The translations under genes were made by a program, and so were the position numbers. This document shows, piece by piece, positions 29,501 through 37,207 of a DNA stretch of 64,000 nt. Below the pieces are notes generated by a model. The model did not search any database. It was given only the letters and a program-made list of their open reading frames with translations, and was not told the DNA's origin. The DNA is from Campylobacter ureolyticus (GTDB lineage: Bacteria > Campylobacterota > Campylobacteria > Campylobacterales > Campylobacteraceae). The stretch is from NCBI RefSeq assembly GCF_013372225.1, contig NZ_CP053832.1, positions 1,054,001 to 1,118,000 of the forward strand. Reading direction: 5' to 3'. The number at the start of each line of letters is the position of its first letter. Position 1 is the stretch's first letter.

Positions 29501-32460
29501 GTGGAAAGACTTACACATTAAATTGTAGAAGCACATTTAAAAGTAATATTAAACTTTCATCTTGGAATGATAATAAAATTAAAGAAGAAGATGGAAAATT
29601 TTTTGCAAAAGCTGTTGTTATAGAAAGTAATGTGACTGCTTTTGACTCCAAAGAAGTATTGTGTACCATCTATGACGATGACAAAGACCCAAATGACAAA
29701 GATCCTGAAGATGAAGTATCGCCTATTATCATAGATATGAATAAAAACTCCATTACTTCATCTGCTATTGATAGCTTAACACACTTTGATCATAACAATG
29801 ACTCTTTAAGAGAAAAAACTGCTTGGATAGATAGTGGTGATAGTTTCTTAGCTCTTGATAAAAATAATAATGGTTTAATAGACAATGGCGCAGAGTTATT
29901 TGGAAATCATACTATAACAGATACAAGTTATCCATATATACCAAGTGGTAGAACAAATGGATTTGAAGCACTAAAACTATATGATGATAATGGTGATGGC
30001 ATTATAAATATGCAAGATAAGGTATTTGATAAACTGCTTCTTTGGAATGATATAAATAAAGATGGTTTAAGTCAAAGCGATGAGTTATCATATCTAAAAA
30101 ATAGTAATATAGCTGCCATATCATTAGATTATAAAAACACTAACACTATAGAAAATGGTAACACTATAAAACAAAGCTCAAAAGTTTTCTTTAAAGATGG
30201 CACAACTACAATAGCTAATGATGTATGGTTTAAAGTAGATCCATCTAAAGTTGTAGAAAAAGATATAACCTTTAGCGATGAGATAAACTCCTTGCCACAA
30301 ATAGAAGCTAGAGGTGGATTTAGCTCTTTAAGAAAGGCTAGTTCTAATAATGAAAATTTACTAAATTTAATTAAAAAATATGAAACTTCAAATACTCTAA
30401 CTCCTGATGAAAAAAAGCTCTTAGCTTATGATATAGTTTATGAGTGGGCAGGAGTATCAAGTGTAGATAAAGATGAAATAAAAAGCTACTCTTTAACACA
30501 AAGAGATTTCTTAATATATGAAAAACTTACAAATAGACCTTTTAGACAAGGTGGATATGAAACTACACCTAGACCTAATGCTTCGGCTATGATACAAGCT
30601 AGAGTTACAAAATTTAAAAACTATGTATATGCTAGTTTGGAATTAAATACTACTTATAAGGATTTGAATATAGATATAGAGTTTATGTATCAAGACAAAG
30701 ATGGAGACATTTCGTATAAGTTTGATCAATTAAATAAGTCTTTAATAGGCTATTATAAAAATAATGACACTATAAGCATTTTAAAACTTCTAAACACTAT
30801 AAGAACTGCAGCTTATTATAAGCCAAGATATCAAAAAGAGCTAATTAATAATTTAAATACTCTTTTTAAAGATGATTTAAAAACATTAAATATAGCTCTT
30901 GGTACTTATGTTGCTGGATTGGAAAACACAGATCAAACACTAAACGGAAATGATGATAATAACTTAATAGACAGTAAAAGTGGTAATGATATTTTAAGAG
31001 GTGGAAAGGGAGATGATATTTATAAATTTAGCATAGGCTATGGAAATGACACTATCTATGATACAGAAGGAAGTAACAAACTTCTCTTTTCAAAAGAGAT
31101 ATCTTACAAAAACATTTCATTTAAAAGAGAATTTGGTAGCTTAATAATTCAAATAAAAGATAATAATGGAAATTTAACTAATGATAGCATAACAATTCAA
31201 AACTTCTTTGATATAAAAAATGACTTTGGAAATGGCGCTTTAAGCACTATTGAGTTTGAAAATGGAAAAGTTATTTCTATGAGTGATTTTTTAAATATGG
31301 CTATAGAAGCTACTAAGGAAGACGATAAACTTTACTTAACTAGTTCAAATGATGAATTTAACGCTCTTGGTGGTAATGATACCATATATGGTGGCGCAGG
31401 AAATGATATCATTTATGGTGATGATGGTAATGACTTTTTAAGTGGTGATAGTGGCGATGACACCCTAATAGGTGGAAGTGGTAATGACACTTTACAAGGT
31501 GGCATGGGAAATGATACTTATGTATTTGGTAGAGGCTTTGGAAATGATGTAATCTTAAACTTTAATCCAGATAATGAAACAGATACTATTAAATTTATTG
31601 ATGGTATAAGTCAAGATGAACTTAACTTTAAAAGTATTGATGGAAATTTAGTTATAAGCTTTAAGGATAAAAATATAAAAGATACTATTACTATAAGCAA
31701 CTTCTTTAAAGATAAAAACTATATGATAACAAATATAGAGTTTGATAAAAGCTATATGAGTTTAAGTGATATTATGAATAAAGTAATTCTTTCTACTGAT
31801 GATAGCTCTAATAATATAAATGTAATTGATGATAATAGCTACATAATTGATGGTAAAGGTGGAGATGATATTATTACTGCAAGTAGTGGTAATGATACAA
31901 TAATAGGTGGAAGTGGAAATGACACTTTAACAGGAGGACTTGGAAGTGATACATATAAATTTGATGATAACTTTGGAAATGATACGATAATAAATTATAA
32001 CCCTACTTTAAAAGATATAGATACAATAGAATTTACTAGTAAAAATATAACTAAAGAGAGTTTAAATTTCTCTAAAGATAAAAACGATCTTCTTATAGTT
32101 AAAGATGAACTCAACTCTATAAGAGTAAAAGATTATTTCTTACTTAATTATAACAAAGAACCAGTAAATGCTATAAATACTATTAAATTTGCTAATAAAA
32201 CTACTTTAAGTATAGAAGATATTGATAAACTCTTAATATCAAATAGTTCAGATAAAAATGATGAAATAAGTACTATTAGTAGTAAAAACTTTGCTATAAA
32301 TGCTAAGGGTGGAGATGATGTAATAACTACTAATGGTGGGGATGATTATATAGATGGTGGAAATGGTAATGATACAGTAAGTGCGATAAAGTTTAAAAAT
32401 AATTTAATTATTTACCCAAAGGATATAAACTATTATAATATAACTAAAATATCATTTTAG
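26578..32460 (+). CDS. large RTX protein, cassette 3, apparently 3'-truncated
   Basis: Start: ATG 26578 with an AAAAGGAGC site and 13 bp after the previous stop; the longer frame from 26539 overlaps that gene and is less likely. Seen: a unique N-terminal domain (about 380 residues, no signal peptide); RTX blocks (about 390-760); a beta-rich linker with DxDD motifs (about 900-1060). Then comes an FrpC/FrpA-like block ([51 protein letters not shown]) with EF-hand-like [14 protein letters not shown]. After that are more RTX blocks with calcium-binding related domains. The frame ends abruptly after [16 protein letters not shown]. Its last codons (YNITKISF) are read from the next cassette's promoter element. 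So it lacks the end region seen in the 9318-16148 product and may be exported poorly or not at all unless recombined. Confidence 0.78.
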   Translation: MGKKYLHLVGDYALEVLSDYIWGEKNKPNNIINEKYSNRNLNKDIDVTLYVSVNEFMSRYFQINTTKDFKQHIANIPMFRLFFENKGKNGMELNFENYLDEKHIKNNKLILSHNEFVDIFYGKDNSNALNPKISFSMYRQDPSKVEDFAQAAFVFGSSKFTFNYEMNNNDLNDKVRYVLDINEDGSITPSHIENLKFTLDTDNFDFDSFDGLAKMVNPVLKNITDPNDIGKTIKIEFINDFYPNNNDIDLTLTAQEFKNLEKLKVEYTEFEMKKLVRDYAKKYISYFRKIINSDIINYSAEGKYLIYGNKNDNVINKTVTKSGVDLRFKLTFDDINSLTTSIVDSIFSIFTPIYNFMTKSVVRKIVTEELRDIGLSGNSNINPHSSRLDNGIIYLLGDGNDAATGTNKDDILIGGNDSDTLNGGKGNDILIAGNRTKDNKDDGSDNSSNTLYGGDGDDKIYGSSGDDFLHGDENPSWFGDIAGNITDKLVPKGDDTIHGGKGNDTIIGGLGNDNLYGEDGNDIIYATQDNLLNLSDNETNYLYGGSGSDTLVGSDGVDYLYASGDNTQDKTSDKNYMIGRGGDDYIYGSEGINYIYAGSGSDIIESNNASKNIIFTHRDYDIGTNIISLSDEDKKGDTNTVTVGDGENHIYGGKGNDIVTAGNGNNTINLGDGDNVITVGNGNNTITTGDGSDKITVTGSGKTTINSGAGNDTITSGGGNDIIYTNHGKDDDADTIKDSGGYDEYHVGNGDTIEDSDGNGNIWFKHSYPLSGGKETKPGSKIYKGYGYTYHLNGSELKVTHDESKESITINNFSQEEKYLGITLENKVGLRIKDVTKNESDKTAEITIELVGEITGDGSLDVFMRNSSDKAITFKKGDTIKTYKYDISDYDDFIVNTQKIRSATNLHPYWIIPHKSISYDPSSSKFGDLKIKDDDSPFYLVLEGSDASEKDEKIYGGVGAIGNWQDGMYIKVSAGGKTYTLNCRSTFKSNIKLSSWNDNKIKEEDGKFFAKAVVIESNVTAFDSKEVLCTIYDDDKDPNDKDPEDEVSPIIIDMNKNSITSSAIDSLTHFDHNNDSLREKTAWIDSGDSFLALDKNNNGLIDNGAELFGNHTITDTSYPYIPSGRTNGFEALKLYDDNGDGIINMQDKVFDKLLLWNDINKDGLSQSDELSYLKNSNIAAISLDYKNTNTIENGNTIKQSSKVFFKDGTTTIANDVWFKVDPSKVVEKDITFSDEINSLPQIEARGGFSSLRKASSNNENLLNLIKKYETSNTLTPDEKKLLAYDIVYEWAGVSSVDKDEIKSYSLTQRDFLIYEKLTNRPFRQGGYETTPRPNASAMIQARVTKFKNYVYASLELNTTYKDLNIDIEFMYQDKDGDISYKFDQLNKSLIGYYKNNDTISILKLLNTIRTAAYYKPRYQKELINNLNTLFKDDLKTLNIALGTYVAGLENTDQTLNGNDDNNLIDSKSGNDILRGGKGDDIYKFSIGYGNDTIYDTEGSNKLLFSKEISYKNISFKREFGSLIIQIKDNNGNLTNDSITIQNFFDIKNDFGNGALSTIEFENGKVISMSDFLNMAIEATKEDDKLYLTSSNDEFNALGGNDTIYGGAGNDIIYGDDGNDFLSGDSGDDTLIGGSGNDTLQGGMGNDTYVFGRGFGNDVILNFNPDNETDTIKFIDGISQDELNFKSIDGNLVISFKDKNIKDTITISNFFKDKNYMITNIEFDKSYMSLSDIMNKVILSTDDSSNNINVIDDNSYIIDGKGGDDIITASSGNDTIIGGSGNDTLTGGLGSDTYKFDDNFGNDTIINYNPTLKDIDTIEFTSKNITKESLNFSKDKNDLLIVKDELNSIRVKDYFLLNYNKEPVNAINTIKFANKTTLSIEDIDKLLISNSSDKNDEISTISSKNFAINAKGGDDVITTNGGDDYIDGGNGNDTVSAIKFKNNLIIYPKDINYYNITKISF

Positions 32461-32509
32461 TTTAAGTCAAAAAATGTATAATTAAATATTATATTTATAA
32501 AGGTTAAAT
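32437..32509 (+). promoter_or_regulatory. cassette promoter element, copy 4
   Basis: AACTAAAATATCATT (from 32442) with TATAAT at 32477-32482, 33 bases on, and leader AAAGGTTAAATTTG with TTG start. The element supplies the last codons and stop of the upstream RTX frame, so the junction cuts into that gene. Confidence 0.75.
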
Positions 32510-32833
32510 TTGAAAAAGGTAGTTTTAATGATGTTTTTGTTATACACAGTTTTGTTTTCTAGTGATGTAGAAAGTAGCTGTAAAAATAAGGGGTTCGATT
32601 CATGTATAAAGCTTTATAAATTTTATATGAGTTCGGCAAATATTGATATTTTAAACTCGCTAAACTTCTTCATTGAAGATTGCAAAAACAAAGATATTGA
32701 AAGTTGTTATCATGCAGCTGTTATAGCGAACAAATATCTAAATAAAGAAGACCTTGCTAGAGAAATTTGGCTTAAGCTTTGCGATATATATTCTCATAAA
32801 AAATCCTGCCTTAAATTAGAAAATATAAAATGA
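32510..32833 (+). CDS. small exported Cys-rich protein, cassette 4 partner A (107 aa)
   Basis: Seen: TTG start, signal peptide (residues 1-18, VVLMMFLLYTVLFSS), then about 85 residues with Cys at regular spacing (SSCKNKGFDSC, EDCKNKDIESC, LWLKLCDIYSHKKSC). This is the Cys-paired pattern of Sel1-like repeats in Helicobacter cysteine-rich proteins (Hcp). Only about two repeats fit, so it is short for the family. Its stop overlaps the start of the next gene, which carries more such repeats; together they may be one ancestral Sel1 protein. As first gene of cassette 4 it is the counterpart of the ankyrin partners. Periplasmic, disulfide-linked fold is inferred. Confidence 0.68.
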   Translation: MKKVVLMMFLLYTVLFSSDVESSCKNKGFDSCIKLYKFYMSSANIDILNSLNFFIEDCKNKDIESCYHAAVIANKYLNKEDLAREIWLKLCDIYSHKKSCLKLENIK

Positions 32834-33558
32834 AATTTTTTTTAGTATTTATAATAGTTTTTAATTATTGTTTTTCAAATGAGAATTTGTATGATTGCGG
32901 TCTTAAACATCTTAACGAAGCCGAGATTAAATACAAAAAAGCTTATGATTTAGCAGATGATATTTGCAAAAGCGGCGATCTTATGGGGTGTCTGCTGGTT
33001 GCGACTATGACAGGCAATGGAAAAGGCGTTATAAAAGATAAAGAAAAGTCTTTTGAAATGCTAGCGGATTTATGTTTAAATCACAACTATGCATGTTCAA
33101 ACTATTATAGTGTTTTGTATCAGGATAAAAAAGATGAAAAAATAGTATCAAATTTGAAAATTTTATGTGATAAAAATGATTCTATGGCTTGTCATACTTT
33201 AGGAAAAATTTATAGCGACATGGATTATTTTAAGAAAGCTTGTGATTTAAATTTTGATGAGTCTTGTGGCGAGATAACTGACATTAAATATTTAATTAAA
33301 AAATGTAATTTATCAAATCATTGGACTTGCGAAAAAGTAGGGGATTTTTTTCTTGAAAAAAACAACACTTCTAAATCGGAGTTATATTACGAAAAAGCAT
33401 TTTTATTTTTCAAAAAAGAGTGCGAAAGTGATCTTTTTGCTTGTAAAGAATTGAGTAATTTTTATAAAGATGGAAAAGGTGTTGAAAAAGATATAAAAAA
33501 ATCTAAGTTTTATTTAGAAAAATATATCAATAATATTTTAAATATAAAGGAAAAATAA
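32830..33558 (+). CDS. Sel1/Hcp-like Cys-rich periplasmic protein, cassette 4 partner B (242 aa)
   Basis: Seen: signal peptide (residues 1-17, FFLVFIIVFNYCFSNE) and Sel1-like repeats with paired Cys, for example DDICKSGDLMGCLLVATM with GNGKGVIKDKEKSFEML, LCDKNDSMACHTLGKIYSD, ACDLNFDESCGEI, and CESDLFACKELSNFYKDGKG. This matches the Helicobacter/Campylobacter cysteine-rich Sel1 family (HcpA-like). Known: Sel1 proteins act in protein-protein contacts, and Sel1 immunity proteins occur beside secreted effectors in other systems. It overlaps the genes on both sides (ATGA-type), so it is tightly coupled with the RTX gene that follows. A protective role against that RTX protein is inference. Confidence 0.75.
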   Translation: MKFFLVFIIVFNYCFSNENLYDCGLKHLNEAEIKYKKAYDLADDICKSGDLMGCLLVATMTGNGKGVIKDKEKSFEMLADLCLNHNYACSNYYSVLYQDKKDEKIVSNLKILCDKNDSMACHTLGKIYSDMDYFKKACDLNFDESCGEITDIKYLIKKCNLSNHWTCEKVGDFFLEKNNTSKSELYYEKAFLFFKKECESDLFACKELSNFYKDGKGVEKDIKKSKFYLEKYINNILNIKEK

Positions 33559-34787
33559 TGAGTAAATCAGGAACAATAGTAGTCAAGGGGAAGAAAAAAT
33601 CTAAAAAAATTTTATCTAATGATGAAAAAATTAATGAAGTAGTTGATACTGCTAGTAATATAAAAGACAAGGTTGATAAAGCCAATATCTTAATAGATGG
33701 ATATCATTTTATCATAAATAAAGATAAGGATTCAGCAGTTGTATTAATCAATAATATTGCTCCACCATATGTTGATACTGGAAAATTAACTAAAAGATTG
33801 AATGATCTTACTGATAAGATAGGGTGGGAGGAATCAAATAGATATAACTTGGATGAGGCTGAGAAAAATGCGGTCGGAATAAATTGGGGCAACAATCAAC
33901 CCAAACCACCTTCCGAAGAGATAAAAGACAACGCTAACGAAATTAAAAAAGATATAGATTTTAAAGAAAAATTAGAAAAAAGCGAAACAAAAAACAAACA
34001 TACCGAAGAAGCAAGTAAAAATATAGATAAATTTTTGAAAGAAAAACTTGATAAACTTTCAAATAAAGTAAAAGAGTTAAAAGAAAATATAAATGAAAAG
34101 CTCCCAAATGAAGAAGATATTGATAAAATTATAAAAAATCTTGATAATTTAAAAAGTAAAAATGAAGTAAGTAAAAAAGATATTGATGAAATGCTTAAAA
34201 ATATAGAACAATTATCAAAAGGTTTGGATAGAAAAGACCCAGCAGATAAAGACACCCCAAACGACAAAGAAGACACTGGCAATTCAGATACAACCGAAAC
34301 AAATACCAATACAGGCAAAAATGATAAAGGTGGTAACTCTGGGAATAATGGCAATACTGGAAATAATTCAGATAGTGATGGTGGTTCAGATGGCAACTCA
34401 GATAATGGTAACAATTCAGGCGAAGGTAATACAGGCAATGGTAATGGCAGTGGAAATAACACACCACCAGAAGATAGTAATACAAATGAAGACACTCCTG
34501 AATTTCCAAATCCCTTTCCACCAAGAAAAACTTGTCCAGTCCCAAATCCTTTTCCTTTCCCATTTCCAAACCCATTTAAACCAAACCTTGGTGGAAAATG
34601 TTATAGAATAGAAGTTTATGACCCATTAGTACTAGATCTAAATAAAGATAATAAAATCTCAATCACATCCTCTAAAGATTCAAATGTTTATTTTAACCAT
34701 ACAAATGATGGAGTAAATATAAAAACTTCTTGGATAGGAAAAGAAGATGGTATTTTAGTAATTGATAAAAATGGTAATGAGTTTTGA
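33558..34787 (+). CDS. RTX protein, cassette 4, N-terminal part only (409 aa)
   Basis: Seen: no signal peptide. Residues 1-110 form a cassette-specific N-terminus and about 120-235 a Lys/Glu-rich coiled coil. Then come a Gly/Asn/Asp/Ser-rich linker of about 80 residues, a Pro/Phe/Asn-rich stretch (PNPFPFPFPNPF) and the start of the FrpC-like block (YDPLVLDLNKDNKISITSS, NHTNDGVNIKTSWIG, LVIDKNG). The frame stops at NEF just where the homologous 26578-32460 product continues with [11 protein letters not shown] and RTX repeats. Prophage tail genes begin 70 bp later. So the gene has lost its repeat half, probably through prophage insertion or a linked deletion. The rest may lie beyond the prophage, outside the window. 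ATG 33558 overlaps the previous stop, with AAAGG upstream. Confidence 0.75.
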   Translation: MSKSGTIVVKGKKKSKKILSNDEKINEVVDTASNIKDKVDKANILIDGYHFIINKDKDSAVVLINNIAPPYVDTGKLTKRLNDLTDKIGWEESNRYNLDEAEKNAVGINWGNNQPKPPSEEIKDNANEIKKDIDFKEKLEKSETKNKHTEEASKNIDKFLKEKLDKLSNKVKELKENINEKLPNEEDIDKIIKNLDNLKSKNEVSKKDIDEMLKNIEQLSKGLDRKDPADKDTPNDKEDTGNSDTTETNTNTGKNDKGGNSGNNGNTGNNSDSDGGSDGNSDNGNNSGEGNTGNGNGSGNNTPPEDSNTNEDTPEFPNPFPPRKTCPVPNPFPFPFPNPFKPNLGGKCYRIEVYDPLVLDLNKDNKISITSSKDSNVYFNHTNDGVNIKTSWIGKEDGILVIDKNGNEF

Positions 34788-34858
34788 AAATGCTACATAA
34801 TGCCTAAATAAGGCTATTTCATTTTTTTAGTTATACAATTAGTTATACAAAAAAGCCT
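34788..34858. other. junction between RTX locus and prophage, with 12-bp tandem repeats
   Basis: RTX homology ends near 34780. The spacer contains a weak hairpin (GCCT...AGGC at 34802-34814) before a T run, and two perfect head-to-tail copies of TTAGTTATACAA (34827-34838 and 34839-34850). A further copy of the first 11 bases is at 41398-41408, upstream of the sheath gene. They could be prophage-end, promoter or regulator sites; on the minus strand each contains TATAAC. Confidence 0.5.
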
Positions 34859-35775
34859 TTATATAAACTCAGCACTTGTTAACCAATTTGTATTTATTGT
34901 GTGTGTTATTTTTGTGATTAAAAACTTTTTTGTCAAGGCATCATCAAATTTAATGTTTATAAATGCACCTGCAAAAAATGGTGTTCCCATTATACTGAAA
35001 TTTCCATTTATTTCTAAGTTTTTTTGACTTTTTAGTCTAGCTTCGGCAAGTTTTAATGCAGTGCTTTCATCTTTTTGTAGTGAAGTTATTTTAAGTACTG
35101 GCTCTTTTGTTCCAACTCTTGCTACTTTATATCTTGCATACTTTGTGCTATGCCATCTTACTTCACAACTTTGATAAACCTCTTTTTCTTTTTTTTCATA
35201 ACTTAAAGAGATCATGTCATCTGCATTATAAAAATAATTTATCCTATGGCTTTCATCATCTCTATCAAAAAATATCAAATATCCATTTTTCACACAAAAG
35301 CTAAGCTCTAAATCTTTTGCTATTTTATTACAAACATTCATATCGCTTTCATCATATTGTTCTAGTAAATTTACCTCATCCATTCTTTTGAAATCAATTT
35401 TAGTTTTATAGTCATTTTCTTTGGCAATTTCTTCAATTACTTCTTTATAGCTTTTATCTTTAAAGGTTCTATTTTTTTCTTAGTAAAATCACTCATAAAA
35501 TCAACACTTACCGCCTCAATATCAAAGCTTTTTTTATAATCAACCCTAATAGCTGAAATTATAAATTTGCCTAAAAAATAGCCATTTATAAAAACTTTTA
35601 TCTCATCTTTCATCCTAGGTCTTGCATTATCCCAAAGCATAGTAGCTATAAACCTATCAGACAAATCCCCCTCATAATCTTCAATGGTAATGTTACTCCA
35701 GTGAAATTCATCTGTTTTATCAACACTGTTATAAAAAATTTTTACATCTGGTTTTTGAAATGATGCTATTACCAT
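34859..35775 (-). pseudogene. D: P2 gpD-like late control / tail tip hub protein, frameshifted
   Basis: Role in the family: gpD forms the hub at the baseplate-tube junction of P2-type tails. Seen: N-terminal part 35437-35775 (VIASFQKPDVKIFYNS..., ending in KKKIEPLKIKAIKK) and C-terminal part 34859-35383 (MDEVNLLEQYDESDMN...TNWLTSAEFI). Between them the second frame reads on upstream as NRTFKDKSYKEVIEEIAKEN, which is the expected gpD continuation. The frames join if the A7 run (coding strand, about 35469-35475) had eight A. As written the gene is broken. Neighbours X and U are also shifted, suggesting decay of this tail module, or clustered base-calling errors. The total length, about 305 codons, is usual for the family. 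Confidence 0.75.
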
Positions 35776-35973
35776 AGATATTTCACCTCTTTTGTTTTGT
35801 TTATTTTGATATTAGGCAAATTTACAACTTCACCCCCTTGGAGTTTTTTTAAATGAAGCAAGTCAGTATTATGTCTTAAAAAACTCACCCAAAACCTCAT
35901 CATCTAAGCTCTTATAAGCCTTAAAGCATATCATATCAAGGCTTTCACCTTGGCTTGCTATATAAATATCCAT
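35769..35973 (-). pseudogene. X: P2 gpX-like tail protein (LysM-like), frameshifted
   Basis: Too short to stand out as a frame. ATG 35973 opens MDIYIASQGESLDMICFKAY, the LysM-like opening of phage tail protein X, and continues to VLGEFFKT and a stop. Dropping one T from a T6 run (about 35875-35880) restores EFLRHNTDLLHLKKLQGGEV through VVNLPNI to a stop at 35769, overlapping the D start. The restored product has 67 residues, the family's normal size. Role: small tail protein joining tube and hub. Confidence 0.7.
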
Positions 35974-35985
35974 TTTTCTACCTCT

Positions 35986-36489
35986 TTATCTGTTAATTTC
36001 TTCATCTAGATACTTCACAGCTCTTTTTTGCAACTCATCTGTAAATTTTAAAAGCTCTTCATCTAAAACCCCTCTACCTTTTATATAGTAGTAGTCATTT
36101 TTTATACTTTTACCTCTTCTAGTTTCTGTTAATCTTCCTCTTTTAGTTATCCAGTCTTTTATTTGATGATTTTTCCTAGAGATAAAAAACTTACCCCCTT
36201 TTTCTTTACTTCTTTGAATGCCAAATTTATTACCCACATTAGGTCTAAAAGACCTTTCAACCATAAAAGGAGTAAGGGTTTTATCTGTTGCAGTAAGCTT
36301 TATATTAAGATCATTTCTTCTAACACGATATCCTTTTAATCTTGCACTTTTTAAATACTTCTTTTTAACGCCGTGCTTTTTTTGGATATAGTTTTTTTGA
36401 TCATTCCTAGATCTTGTTAGGGTTCTATTCATTGCATTTTGCATAGTTCTTTGAACCTGTAAGGCGTTTACTTTTATATTTACTATCAT
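35986..36489 (-). CDS. minor tail protein Z-like (167 aa)
   Basis: Seen: a very basic, helical protein (MIVNIKVNALQVQRTMQNAM..., QKKHGVKKKYLKSARLKG) fitting the prophage minor tail protein Z (GPZ) / tail completion family found in Campylobacter and Mu-like prophages. It lies between U and X in the tail operon. Its ATG overlaps the restored U stop as ATGA. The frame is intact, unlike its neighbours. Role: probably tail tube completion. Confidence 0.6.
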   Translation of the reverse strand: MIVNIKVNALQVQRTMQNAMNRTLTRSRNDQKNYIQKKHGVKKKYLKSARLKGYRVRRNDLNIKLTATDKTLTPFMVERSFRPNVGNKFGIQRSKEKGGKFFISRKNHQIKDWITKRGRLTETRRGKSIKNDYYYIKGRGVLDEELLKFTDELQKRAVKYLDEEINR

Positions 36490-36899
36490 ATCAAACCCAA
36501 AAGACCAAAATCATTTTTTTCCTCATCATCATTATAACACCACTTATTTTTATATCTTTTGTGTAATAAAGCGTAGAAAACAGATGACTTTTAACAAAGT
36601 TTCCAACCTCAACTTCGTAATTTGTTATAAAAATTCTTTTAAAAAAACAGCATATCAAAGCTATTTATTCTAACTGGCTTTGCCTCTTTTACCATTTTTT
36701 CAAAACCGATAAAAAACTTTATATCTGGAAGTAGAATTTTAGCACTAAAACTTACCTCTTCACTATAGCCACCTATATGAGTATAAACTGGCTTTGTTAA
36801 TGTATCTTGCTTGTTTAAATTCACACTTAGCTTTTTTTGAAGTCCCTCAATGTTGTTTTTAACCATGAAAAAATATTTATCAATTTGCACTACTATCAT
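36486..36899 (-). pseudogene. U: P2 gpU-like tail completion protein, with two opposite indels
   Basis: ATG 36899 opens VVQIDKYFFMVKNNIEGLQK and runs to RINSFDMLFF, then a stop at 36639 caused by a T7 run. Removing one T gives FKRIFITNYEVEVGNFVK. A further one-base addition near the A4 at about 36588 returns to the first frame, which reads KRYKNKWCYNDDEEKNDFG and LLGLI to a stop at 36486 overlapping the next ATG. The full length, about 137 residues, fits gpU. Either the gene is decaying or this stretch has sequence errors. Role: tail terminator/completion in P2-type phages. Confidence 0.6.
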
Positions 36900-37207
36900 C
36901 AGTCACCACCAAAAGCATATGAATTATTTCTTATTGCAGTTGCCACGCTTTCAGGCGTTGCATTTGGTCCTTGCATACTTATGTTTATTACTTTGTTGTC
37001 TGTAATTTGCCTTGTTGATTTGTTGTCTATATAGTTTTGATTGCTTGCTACTACCTCTTTTATAGCTCCTTTTGTGTTTTGCTCATCACTACCAAATCCG
37101 AAAAACTCTTTTGTTCCACTCCATAACCCCTTAGCTCCACTTGCTAAATTTGATGGAATATTTACTATACTGTTATAAGCACTTGTTATGCTGTCAAATC
37201 CTGCCAT
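36899..37207 (-). CDS. tape-measure C-terminal piece or small tail protein (102 aa)
   Basis: Seen: MAGFDSITSAYNSIVNIPSNLASGAKGLWSG, then a Gln/Asn-rich stretch ending NATPESVATAIRNNSYAFGGD. This resembles the C-terminal tail of P2-type tape-measure proteins. It overlaps the tape-measure stop by 22 bases, and the two would fuse smoothly (FDFIWQ to GFDSITSAYN) with one added base. So it may be the detached end of that protein or a separate coupled gene. Its stop abuts the U start. Confidence 0.55.
   Translation of the reverse strand: MAGFDSITSAYNSIVNIPSNLASGAKGLWSGTKEFFGFGSDEQNTKGAIKEVVASNQNYIDNKSTRQITDNKVINISMQGPNATPESVATAIRNNSYAFGGD

Noticed and set aside
29650-29730. Asp-Pro pairs in the cassette 3 RTX protein as an FrpC-type self-cleaving module
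   Set aside because: Asp-Pro pairs occur in an acidic linker ([12 protein letters not shown]) but the surrounding module could not be matched from memory, so no claim is made.
33704-34611. Several frames opposite or overlapping the Gly/Asn/Ser linker of the cassette 4 RTX gene
   Set aside because: Low-complexity shadows; the plus-strand frame starting at 33558 has a good start, overlaps its operon neighbour and shows FrpC-type homology.
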